Assembly (NCBI GenBank): GCA_026874595.1
Contig: CM049306.1
Coordinates: forward strand, 32,005,019-32,069,018
Direction of reading: 5' to 3'
DNA from: Sipunculus nudus
Taxonomy: Eukaryota; Annelida; Sipuncula; Golfingiida; Sipunculidae
DNA: 64,000 bases
Part shown: positions 24,439-34,750 of the stretch, in pieces
How positions within the stretch are numbered: the first letter of the stretch is position 1
Layout of the letters: every line of letters begins with the position of its first letter
Position numbers and translations under genes: made by a program
The notes under the pieces: generated by a model
The model's input: only the letters and a program-made list of their open reading frames with translations
Database searches by the model: none
What the model was told of the DNA's origin: nothing

Positions 24439-26654
24439 CTTGAAAGTAAGTGCCAATATTTTCTTACGTACTGCACGTTAGGTTACAACTTATTCCCAAC
24501 TGAGTTACCACAAAGTTGTTTCATGTCCTCAAACTGAATGAAAAATATCGAGACTGCACAAGTTGTGGGTCAGATCTGACCAAACTTTAAATGGTTTGGT
24601 TCATTTAGGCGCTGTAACACAAAAACAAAAGGAAAAAAAGACACGATTAAAGATTTGATTGCGTTACAGGTCTGGTTCTAGATCCTGCCCTATTTATATG
24701 CGGTTCCCGGCTGCTTTAGTTTTAGTTACAGATACCTTTCTTTCGTAACTGTTATAACATCCTATTGGGGTCACTCACAGCAACAGTCCAGGGTTTTGCA
24801 TTAGGAAAGGTATACTGTGTATTTGAGAGTAAATGATTGATTGCCTAAACACCTGTTACATTCATTTACTTACTATTTTGATTATGTGGTGAGCATCTGT
24901 CAGTCACTATATCACGTTAACAACGTCTAAATTGCTTCTACAGGTTATTGAACACAGGTGTAACCTTTAAAACTGAAGTGTTTCGCTACAAGTCCTCCGT
25001 GTAATTAGGTTTATACTAACTTTGATATTGTGTAACCTTCTGTAAAAGCTCTTTTTACATTTATATTATATTCGTAGAAACACAAAAATCTTTTCATCTA
25101 GCTGTGAATCAGAATATTGCTCTTTCTTTGCGTTTTCACTTACAACTGATGGATTGTATGATATGCATAAATGTTGCCAAATATATGATTAACGGAACAA
25201 GGTATTTTCTGTTGGAATTAAGGTTTGGACAGGAACTGTTGTAGAAATGGGTTGATCATGACCAAATCATGACAAGAGGTATATATTAATGCTCCATGAA
25301 AAAACTTCACATGGATGTAATATGTATAAAGTTATTTAAAATTCTTAAGTCTAAATAACCTTTCTATAACCCATGTATTACTAGTAAATTGGTTTGTCGA
25401 CAATTGTCAGTGATGAACTGTTATTCCATTTTTTTCAATATATTTAGCTTCATGAAATATATGGGATCTCAAATGGGATGGGTTTAATCTAAATTAGATT
25501 ATTCCTTTTTCTAAATCATCCACATTATCTTTTCGTCTTCTTGTTTCCTTTAACCTGCTAACCATGACCAAGGACCTTATAGGAAAGATTTCTAATAGAT
25601 GATTGACGTGGACTTTAGAAAGACTTATTCTAAATGTGTTGAATCCAATAACAAATCAAAGAAATGGTTGTCATTTGGTCGTCACTAATAAACCTAAGAC
25701 AAAAATGTAAAAAGTTATGAGAAACGTGAGGAATATAGATTCAAGCATTTAACTATATGAGGCGGTTTTACATTTGTCTTTGCGCTCTCTGACACGCGTC
25801 CCACGGGATCGACTCTTCGGCCTCTTGTGTATCCGTAGTCTGACGCCTTTGCTCAGTTTAGTACATCCACGCGTTCCCATTACAGAGAAAGAACAAGATA
25901 GACAAATATTTTCCTACAATTTATTCTCAATCATTATCATACTCCAGTTGTCGAATTCAAAAGGCTTATATATATATATACGTATATAGTTATAATTATG
26001 AGAGTTTGACAGTTCGGAAATTATGAACCATCATTGGGGCAGACGGCACCTTTTCTCGGTGACGTAAACCGTAATTGACTATTGGCGTTGGGCGTGACCT
26101 CCTTAGCTTGTTATATAAAATCACAATTTTTTCTCCTTGTTATATCCGCGTCTTGTCCGGTTTCTGTATCCTGTGGAAGAGAAGAATGGAAATTTTGGCA
26201 TATAGGGTTATAAATAATAAACATGTTCAGTTATTGAGGCCGCTAATATTAGCCCTTTACGAGAGACAACGTTAAAGGCCAATACAGCGGCAATAACTAG
26301 TACATATAGGGTGTTTCAAGCTGGAAACAGATTTAGAGTGAAAGGTTAAAAAGTCAACACAAGGTCCCTTAACTTCTGAACTCAAATGTAGACGAATATT
26401 TTTCATTATCTAAAGCTGCCTATTTACCTACCTTTTCTGCGGAATTTAAGTTATTTCTGGTTTAGTCTGTGTACATATTAATACATTGCAAGCAATTTCT
26501 TTAAAGACAAGTTTTTTTAACTCCTCTGTATAACACTGTGAGTTTGTTTATCTATTGGTAACACTGTATATGCGCCACTGTTTATAAACAGAACTTAAGC
26601 ATAACTCTGGTTTGTCTAACTTGTCGCCATATGTCTTGTTTTAATGTGTTTTAT

Positions 26655-26685
<31 letters not shown>

Positions 26686-27786
26686 CTGTATGTGATTGGA
26701 TCAGCGTTTTCTGGCCTATATTTATGAATGTTCAAGGGATTAGCCTTAGTCAATATACGTCAAATATGGAAATAGGCGTCTTTGAATATTTTGGGGCAGT
26801 GTTCCATGTCAAGTCAATAAAATGAGCGATATCTTTCAATATACATTAATGGCAATCTGAAAAATAACTTCGGAGTTAGGCTTCGTAGGAAACCTGTTAG
26901 CACATACTAGCGAAAGAGGATAATCAAAAGTAGGTTGTGATCCATTTCCATTGTCCCTTACTGATGGATTTTCGAAATTCACTGTTTACCGGACACAAAC
27001 TAAGAACAGTGAGTGTATAATAGGTTTTGCATTTATATTTATATATCATCACGACGTTTGTAGTTGTATAGACTATACAGCTCAGATTATCAGAAACAAT
27101 TAAAATGTAGTCATGATAATCCTGAAGTAAATTAAAACGACCGGTAGGGAAAATGAAAATAATAAAAAAAATTCTTCTTCTATTCACCTTACAGATATTT
27201 GAGAACTTTAATTAATCATAGGCTCGGACTTACCCCATTATTTTCGAGCTTGAGGTAGAAGTTAAGAAATAAACAACATGTCACTTACACGTAACATGTT
27301 TTTTTTTTTATTAGTTTGTAAAGTCTGTACTCACACATATCATTTTTTTGTCAGTCTGAATTATACTCCCTCCCATAAGTACACATTACTCGTATACCTA
27401 CGCTGCATTAATCAGTTACAAAGTCCATTTGTCTAATAATATGTTGTCATCTTTTCCAAATACGCTACCATCCACTTTGTGAAAAATATTTTACACATTT
27501 TTTTTTATATTATATAAATATAAGATAACATAGACATTTTCATATTTTCGCAAAAGTGTAAATTAACCAATTAGTACACATTTATTATGTGTCACCTGTA
27601 CTTTTTAGCCTTGCATGCTAGATTATATAAAAAAAAATCCTCTGAAGGCATTTTCAATACTCATGATCACAAGAATTTAAAAAAACATATTTCAATTTCA
27701 ATTTTAATATTATGCCAAGAAATTTGATATTACTTAGTGAATGGTTCTGTCTTTTTCCAAAATAGTGGTCGAATCGCACATAGGAC

Positions 27787-27788
<2 letters not shown>
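24439..27788. other. Intergenic, no supported gene
   Basis: AT-rich, with a long G run at about 26665-26684 and short TA runs near 25970. On the - strand at about 27300-27352 a weak acceptor-like ATAATTCAG followed by AATAAA could be the terminal 3'UTR exon of the AKH2-like gene. The pyrimidine tract is poor and I do not call it. Confidence 0.4.

Positions 27789-27839
<51 letters not shown>
27789..27839. repeat. (TA)n microsatellite
   Basis: About 50 bp of pure alternating TA. Confidence 0.97.
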
Positions 27840-27841
<2 letters not shown>

Positions 27842-28167
27842 CTTTTTTTTATTATTTTAAACAATTTGATATCACACATCCAAACATATTTGGTACACAT
27901 GCATAATTTATGCATAAATGTGTAAATTATGCAAATAATATCTTAAGAAAGTTAGTTAATTTAATAATCAAATTTCAGAAATGACCCAAAAATCTGCATT
28001 TTACAATGTTTCCTATGTACAGCTCAAAGCTGGCTTTACCTATACTATGAACATGTGTTTTATATTAATAGAGAGGTCTGTTGTTCCATATGATTACAGC
28101 ACACACTTTTAGTCTTTTTCTTCCTGATTTAAAAAAAAATAGTAAACGTGTTCTTCATACACAGAGC

Positions 28168-28200
28168 ACTTACCGCACCCAGCTCCCTAAAAACACGAAT
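28168..28200 (-). other. 3'UTR donor site of AKH2
   Basis: Reading the - strand, 27 nt of 3'UTR after the TGA lead to GTGCG|GTAAGTGC, with the donor GT at 28173-28172. The match is perfect in the intronic part of the consensus. It implies a further, non-coding terminal exon at lower coordinates, as proposed for AKH1. Confidence 0.55.
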
Positions 28201-31200
28201 TCATCTGTTCATGTTGTTCAGTCTGTTCAGGCTGTCACATCTTGAAATCCGGGATATTGTTTCCTGAAACAGAAAACATACGCTCAACCTCAGCGAAGCA
28301 CATTATTTTTAGAAAATTATTCGCCGAATAATACATTAAAAACTAGAAATCGGTTTTCTAATGAATGCAAGTCTCCGCCATTCACTTGTTGGGTCCTTAT
28401 TCCAATATGCACGTTCTCAGGTTGTGTATAAATGACTTAACGTTGGTGAATTTTCCTTGCTGTATCCGGATCAGTTGCCCGATCCTCACTAAAATCTATT
28501 TAATTCTTTACTGGTATATTCCAAAAATGACCTGAGCATTTCATGAAATTCCGTTCGTGAATACGTGAGTTATGGTATGAACAAACACACGAACACACAC
28601 AAACCCACAAATGGGAAAGAACGCATTTTCCTTGGTTGCTTCCCTGCTTTTGATTGCTATAGTTACGTATGAATGTCGTGTAGCTCCTGGCAAAATGGTT
28701 TACATGACCGAGGCTCCTGAGCGCATCCCCCCCCCCCCCTTCCCGGCCTTCTAAGATACCGTGTCCAACTCTCTGGCAGAGACCAAGGTAGAAATATATA
28801 ATTTTTGATTTAAGGAATGTCTAGGAACATTCAGGTTTGGTATATTTGTTATTTAGTTTGAAACATCATAAGTAAATATATCATGGAAACAGCTGTTGTA
28901 GAAGTCTAGAAGAAGGCATGTTTATTGACTGAAACGTTCAAGTCGGTTATAGGTCAAGGGTTCCGCGATCGCCTATTTGTACGATATGTTAGACTATCAA
29001 GTAAAAGCTAGGGCTGACAATCGGCCAAAGTCCGGGGATCAATAATAGATAACATATCGAGATTTTATGACAAAACACATATTCAAATGAAACCGAAATG
29101 GAAGCAAATTATATAAATATATAAACGCTGAGGGGTTTACAAATAAAAATCGTTTGAGCGATTTTAACGAATTTATGCATTAAATGGTTTAAGCTTTATT
29201 CTGTTCTGGGGACAGGTTGATCAATTGTCCTTACGGTTGAAGACCTTCCCTCTGTACTGATAACATTCACATTCAGCTTTGCATGAAATTGTAATGCATA
29301 AAAATGATCACCCTATATTTTCCTCACCACTTCCATTAAAAGCTGCTACGAAATGTTTTTCCATGCTTTTACTTATTGTGCCTAAATCCACGGATTTCGA
29401 ACTTGGTCATCGTTTTATGCATATGAGATGATAAAACCCTTCCCTATGGGACTACGGTAACAAGTGAACGATGGGGTAGGAAAGACTACTGTTTCCAGTT
29501 TCTCAATTATTACAAATTATATGTCAACTTTGAAGGCTGCACCCCGAACTAAGAGCCGCGGACATAAGGACATAAAAGTTTGTCAGATCAAGCATCCTGA
29601 TCTGTAGTACCATAATTACATATATTCCTAATATGAGTTATCAATTTAACATTACAGAGCTATGTTTTCCTATCTCAGCACTGTTTTCTTTACTGCATTA
29701 GGTAGCATCTCGTCTATTCTTGCAACGTTCTGTGTCAAATGAGAATAAGTGATGTTTATAACAAAAATGTTTATAACTTGACCACTTGTTAGGCAGGGGA
29801 GTTTCACCAATGGGTTGAAATATATCAGGATTTCAGTGAAACAATTGTAAGCTGTCAAATCTTGCTACGTTTGGGGTCAAACGAGAATAATCGAACTTTC
29901 GCGAAATACAATTTGCACTTGTGTTAAGTTTTATGCCAGAAAGGTACAGATTTCTCCTTTGGATACCGTTTGATAAGTTCTTTGTGGCACAATTTCAGGG
30001 ACAAATCAGGGAATTTAGGAAAAGGAGGGGGCCAACCAAGGAGGACAAATGACAAAACCTAAAAAATGAGGTTCCAAACTCCGGAAAATGATGGACCAAG
30101 ACCGCAAAATTTTGTCTGAATCCCTTACAGGCTCCAATCCCCTAGATCCACTTCCGATGTCTATTTAAATCCACTAAAATATGTAAGGTCAAACAAAAAG
30201 AAACCGGTAATAAGTTGCAAACGCTTATAAAATTGTCAATCTGGAAACGAAGGAGGGTTTTGTTTCTGTTTTTTTCCATCGTTAGATCTCGCATGGTTTC
30301 TACTTAATGGGAATGCTATGGTGTATTTTACAGGACTGACGACTATGTCACGTGTTGTTTTATCTATACTTTACAGTAGAAACAACAGCATTTTTATTTT
30401 CTAAGCTGATTCACAAACATTGATACCCTTTATATGGTACTTTATACAGAAGAACTTAATAAGGCTTACTATGTTAGATATTTTTCATCTACCTCTCCAC
30501 AGCCTCGGTAATTACCTGTCCTTACCGGGTTTCATTAATCTCTTTCCAATTTAATATCATCTATAATACCCAAGAAGTTATATGTTTTGAACATCATGCA
30601 CTTTTTACCTGAAAGATTAAGTATTAATTTTTTGAAAATTGAAAGTTTAATATATGCATCATTTGGTGATAAACGCAATAAGTAGTACTAATTGAAAGAC
30701 GACAAATTCATAAGGAAAGATTGGACTCGTGGCTTTTATAAGCTTAATTTGGAATGGAACTGAACATTTCATTTGTGATAATTTGCTATTACAGTCACAT
30801 GTATTTGTGCAGAAATAAGTACTGTTAAACGTACTCTATCGCTAACGTCTCCAAAGGCTCAGAGGACAAAAAAGCACAAACATTGATACTTTCATTAACA
30901 CGAGTTTGATTAATATTTGTCTCAAATGAAAAGTACATACGAATTCACTCATAACAAGTACATTTGCCAACTCCATAATCAAATACGACAACGTAATGCA
31001 GCATCTATTAGGTTTAAGCATAGTATTGCTCTTTTCGGAATCAATTTTATATTAATTTTTCAGCATTTCAGGGTCATTAAAAAAACAACCAAAATTCGGT
31101 TTGATGCAAGTGTGTGCTCCCTAATTAAAAAAAAAATCTACCCCAATTTACAATAAATTGTTATATGAACTGCCTACAAAAGTTTGTTTCTACCATTATT

Positions 31201-32151
31201 TCATGTAAATTTTACCTAGACTGAAGCTAAAGGATTCTTGACCAGTTGATGGTTATAGACGCTGATGCTTTAGCGAACTTTCTCATTTTGAATTTTCTAC
31301 CCCAATTTATTGTCATTTTACCTGAACTTTGTCTATAAGATCCTTCGGCAGTCATTGGTTATAGACGCTGCTTCAGCGAGGACCCCAGTTTACTGGAAAT
31401 TTTACTTGAACTGCTCCATATGATCCTTGAGAAGTCATTAGGCATGGGCGCTGACTGTCAGTGCTTTAGCGAGCACCCTCATCTTGAATTTTCGATCCCA
31501 ATTTATTTTAAGTTTTACCTGAACTACCTCTATAAGATCCTTGAGCGGTCGATTGGCAGACGCTGACTCTCAATGCTTCAAACCGGCACTCTTAAAGGAA
31601 GATTTTTTTCTAGCCCAGTTTTCTGTAATTTTTAAAAGGAACTCCTTTACCAGATAGCTGGGTAGTCACTGGTCTAATGCGCTGTCTGTCAGTGCTTTAG
31701 CAAGCGCTCTCGAATTTTGAATTTTCTACCTCAAATTACAGTAATTTTTACCTTAACTGCTTCTATAAGGTCTTTTAGCAGTCGATGGTCATAGACACTG
31801 ACATTCAATGCGGTAGAGAGCAATCTTAAAAGAAGACTTTGTTCTATCCTAGTTTACTGTAATTTTTGCCTGAACTGCTTTATCAGATAGATGGGCAGTC
31901 ATTAGTCAAAGGTGCTGACTGTTGAATTTTCTTTCAATAAATATTGTAATTCTTACCTGAACTGCTTCTATAAGGTCCTTGAGCAGTCGATGGTTATAGG
32001 CGCAAGAGTCGGCAGACACTGAGAAGGATGTCCGTTTGCCGTAGGTCCCCGCACTCCCCCATCCGAGGGTTTGTGTCAGCTGGGCACTCGCAGGCATCAG
32101 GTGGCATACCATCAACAAGACACACACAGCAACTGTAACCTGGCACTTCAT
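28201..32151 (-). CDS. AKH2: AKH/GnRH-superfamily neuropeptide precursor, AKH2-like; complement join 31957..32151, 28201..28263
   Basis: Secreted neurohormone precursor. Residues 1-23 form a signal peptide. Gln24 begins QLTQTLGWGSAGTY, followed by Gly38 and Lys-Arg39-40, giving a pyroglutamyl, amidated 14-residue peptide with Trp at position 8. The associated peptide carries Cys50 and ends LLKDLIEAVQ. The exon closes at CAG|GTAAGA (donor at 31956-31955). The acceptor TTCTGTTTCAG ends at 28264 and opens the second exon ETISRISRCDSLNRLNNMNR and stop. Total length is 85 residues, with Cys50 and Cys74 as the likely disulfide pair. Exon sizes, intron phase and the R-V/I-S-R-C motif match the AKH1-like gene, so the two are paralogues. 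The open frame past 31957 is intron. The AKH2 name rests on recalled annelid peptides of the QLTQSLGWGSAG type. Confidence 0.93.
28264..31209 (-). other. AKH2 coding intron, part distal to the exon-derived array
   Basis: AT-rich intron sequence. It holds a C run at about 28728-28739 and a poly-G-associated dispersed repeat at about 29998-30160. The latter (GGAATTTAGGAAAAGGAGG, then GACAAATGACAAAACCTAAA) is homologous to 36005-36215. The only open frames are short and have no features. Confidence 0.7.
31210..31950 (-). repeat. Tandem array of degenerate copies of the AKH2 first coding exon end
   Basis: Seven imperfect copies of the last 50-60 nt of the coding exon, with its splice donor and some intron, lie directly downstream of the exon. 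They are at about 31863-31931, 31746-31821, 31630-31711, 31513-31584, 31400-31473, 31316-31380 and 31210-31275. Most units are 106-117 bp; the spacing between copies at 31316 and 31400, and between the nearest copy and the exon, is about 85 bp. Two subtypes partly alternate. The copy at 31746 still reads VYDHRLLKDLIEAVK and that at 31513 reads ANRPLKDLIEVVQ; others carry stops. A GT survives at the donor position in five copies, is GC in one and lost in one. The legible copies lack the Cys50 codon. They look like minisatellite-style duplications that captured the exon border, not functional exons. Confidence 0.85.
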
Positions 32152-32180
32152 CCTGGCTGGAAGTCTGAATCACAGGGAAT
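32152..32180 (-). other. 5'UTR segment and 3' splice site of AKH2 coding exon
   Basis: On the - strand CCCTGTGATTCAG is followed by 13 nt (ACTTCCAGCCAGG) and the ATG. The coding exon therefore begins at 32164 and an upstream non-coding exon is implied, as in AKH1. Confidence 0.65.
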
Positions 32181-32428
32181 AACGGGTAAAATTAACAAAA
32201 AACACAGTTATATAAGGATAAATCTAGCAGTGAATACACGATTCAAAGTAGCCATTTATATGTAACTGATATGGCAAACTTTGAGTCGTTATGACAGTCA
32301 CACTGAAAACTGCACTGCAATATTCATACATCCTATCGCAATGATATTTTTGTACACACTATGTTTTTCTTTATATTAAGCCATGGGTGATGAATGTACA
32401 AACAATGCGCCGTTCTCATCTCCGTGGC

Positions 32429-32795
32429 GACCGCGTTATTATTATTTTTTCAATTTTTGTGTGTGGAGGTAATCGCCTCCATTTTTTCATGCTAACTTAG
32501 CTTCATATATATACATCTGCAGAATTCCATTCCAGTTTCGGACTTCGTGACAGGGCAGTATCACACGCTTCCTCTCATTTTATATCCTGGCGTTAACCAG
32601 GCCTTTGACTACTGCACCTGCGGTCCCCAGGTGCATCATCGTGCCACCTGCTGGGTCATACCACCGAGGAACCCCCGAAAGGCGAACTTATTTGTGGGTG
32701 AAACATGGCCATTGGGCAGCCCTCGACTGAAATTCGAACTCATGATCTCCCTGCTTTGAGGGTTCGAAGCCACAGAAGCCGGTGACCGCGTTATT
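32429..32795 (-). mobile_element. tRNA-derived SINE with intact 12-bp target-site duplication
   Basis: GACCGCGTTATT at 32429-32440 and 32784-32795 flanks an insert at 32441-32783. Read on the - strand, the insert starts with CCGGCTTCTGTGGCTTCG and has a B-box-like GAGTTCGAATTTC. It runs through a GC-richer body and ends in an A/T-rich tail (AAAAATTGAAAAAATAAT). The open frame crossing it on the + strand (32547-32759) is spurious. The exact duplication indicates a fairly recent insertion. It lies about 280 bp upstream of the AKH2 coding exon, in its presumed first intron. Confidence 0.75.
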
Positions 32796-34179
32796 TCTTT
32801 TACCTCGCACGATTGAGCTGTCAGTGACAGAAACGGTGGTTTATTACAAGATACGTATAAACAGTGAGGCGTAGTAAAAAAGTAACTAAAATATTCTATT
32901 CCTCATCGTGATTTTCAGCCCCTGCTGCCATTTTACATATTCTCTCACGTCAGAGCAGCGGTATTGGCGCTAGGGTGATCCATCGAATTAAACATAGGAA
33001 AATACACGATATAGCATGCTTGACGTCGTGAGATATACGAAGACTACCACAAAATTTCACGGTTTTATCACAGATATTATAAATCTCAGGAGAATACAAG
33101 AAACAATTGTACCTATAAAACATAGAAATATACAATGTTAAGCTCTGTCTATTATGAAATACAGGGGAGCCGTTGGTTAAAAAAAAACTTTAATAATACA
33201 GGAAATTACACGGATAAGCCAGTCTATCGTGAAAATAGTTGGTCTAGGAATAAACAAAACATAGCAATTGAAAAAGCTTATGCTTCTGTGCTGGTGTATT
33301 ATTAATGCGTTCTTCGTCCTAGCAGTGCTCTAGAAAAAAAAATAAAAAATTTTCTTGACCCTTTTTTTCTATAAGAGAATAAAGTGTATGCACAGGGAAA
33401 GAAAATACCTCGACGGAGATTAGTTACTTGCATCAAACAGACTTGGCTTAAAATTAATAACACATGCTATTGATAAAGCATGATCTTTTTGAAACAGAGG
33501 GATTTTACCGTGCAATGTAATTTTAGAAATAAACTAAACAATTTGTTGCAGTCATTTCGGTTAAAATATTAAAATCGAGGATACAAATGGGACTAACTCC
33601 TTATGAAAATACCGATCAGGTACAAGCATTTTGTCTATTGGAATTTTCTTCGGCTGAAAACCAAACATACTTTCAACTCATATTATTGAGTTAATGTTAG
33701 TGTGAATTACATATATTCGTGCTGGAAGATTAATAACCAAAACATTCACATAATAAAAACATGTATATTGAATCTTAAATTTTGATCAATCTGTCATCGA
33801 CTTTACCATCTATGAAACCTCACATATTTGAAAAGACCTGAAAGCAAAATCAGTGCAGCAACCAAAAGACAAAAACAACCAGGATGGATTTATGTGTCTG
33901 GCGGTTACAACATGAAAGAAAGCACAAAAACAAACATAAGTAATTCATTAACTTACGGGGAAAAATCTGTAAAATTTAACAGAAAGCAAACTACTATTTC
34001 ATGAACTTTCATGTTTTATCGCTTCAGTACACAAAAAGACTATCATCAACAAAGACGAACTTGATTAAAGTCTGTACAGCGAAAACCTGTTATATTACGA
34101 TTACATTTTACCTTATATGTCCTCCAAACAATCCAAAGTTGATAAGGGACATGACGTCTGCAGAGGGGTTCAGCTTTAC
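32796..34179 (-). other. Presumed first (5'UTR) intron of AKH2, remainder
   Basis: AT-rich, without recognisable features. Intron status depends on the promoter proposed at 34.2 kb. Confidence 0.35.
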
Positions 34180-34244
34180 TCGTCTTTCAGAGCTACCGCT
34201 TCCGCCGAATGGGAGAATCAGCAAAGCCTGGTCCGAGTTATATA
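34180..34244 (-). promoter_or_regulatory. Candidate TATA promoter and 5'UTR exon for AKH2
   Basis: On the - strand TATATAA (34244-34238, context AGCTATATAACTCGG) is followed at about 30 nt by a possible start near CCCATTCGG. A further 35 nt or so lead to a donor, GACGA|GTAAAG, with GT at 34179-34178. Splicing to the acceptor at 32165 would remove about 2 kb, including the SINE. A GC-rich block lies 300-500 bp upstream. The site is positioned as expected for this gene, but no transcript evidence is available. Confidence 0.4.
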
Positions 34245-34539
34245 GCTGTACAAATTACCCTATGCTTTTAATTTGCGACAAAAAGGATTTCTTGATCGTC
34301 TGTGGGCTAAATTAATCGCCGATTGCGTCTTTGGCATTTCATTTCTGGTAAGGGGATATTATCATAAAAGGGGAAAAAAGACCAATTTTCCTGCAGAAGA
34401 GGCGGCAGAGGTTTCGCATTTGAAGTTAATGACTGAATAGCGAGGTGCGTGTGTGGAATGCAAAGTACCCTGCAGATTATTCTGTTAAGCGCTAGGATTC
34501 TAGCATGAGTTAGCAAAACGGAATCTAGAAATCAAATAC

Positions 34540-34750
34540 CGCCCGAATTTCCCGTATTGAGGAAGACAGCATACATGCGCTCTGCAAGGGACAATGGAAG
34601 GCTAAATTGGGCGGCCCGCTTCCACCCAAACCTGTTCAGGGAACTTCTGCTTGCTTCCTGCCGCCGCTCGCGTGGGCGACATTCAAAACAAAGGTGAACC
34701 CCCCTAATTAGATTTCCCGCCCGCTAGGCCAAGCAGGATGGAGTGCCCGG
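34540..34750. promoter_or_regulatory. GC-rich block upstream of the candidate AKH2 promoter
   Basis: A compact GC-rich stretch in otherwise AT-rich DNA contains ATTGGGCGGCCCGC (overlapping reverse CCAAT and GC-box motifs) and TGCCGCCGCTCGCGTGGGCG. No ORF is supported. It could be a proximal enhancer or a small CpG-rich region. Confidence 0.3.

Noticed and set aside
27300-27352. Terminal 3'UTR exon for AKH2
   Set aside because: An AG and an AATAAA are in order, but the pyrimidine tract is poor and similar combinations are frequent in AT-rich DNA.
31210-31950. CRISPR-like interpretation of the regular array
   Set aside because: The copies are long, degenerate and homologous to the adjacent exon throughout, with no short identical repeats or unique spacers, and the genome is eukaryotic.
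31906-31956. Open frame continuing past the AKH2 exon (VRITIFIERKFNSQHL)
   Set aside because: It begins at GTAAGA, and the true second exon is at 28201-28263.
32547-32759. 70-codon open frame
   Set aside because: It lies inside the SINE and is a shadow of the repeat.
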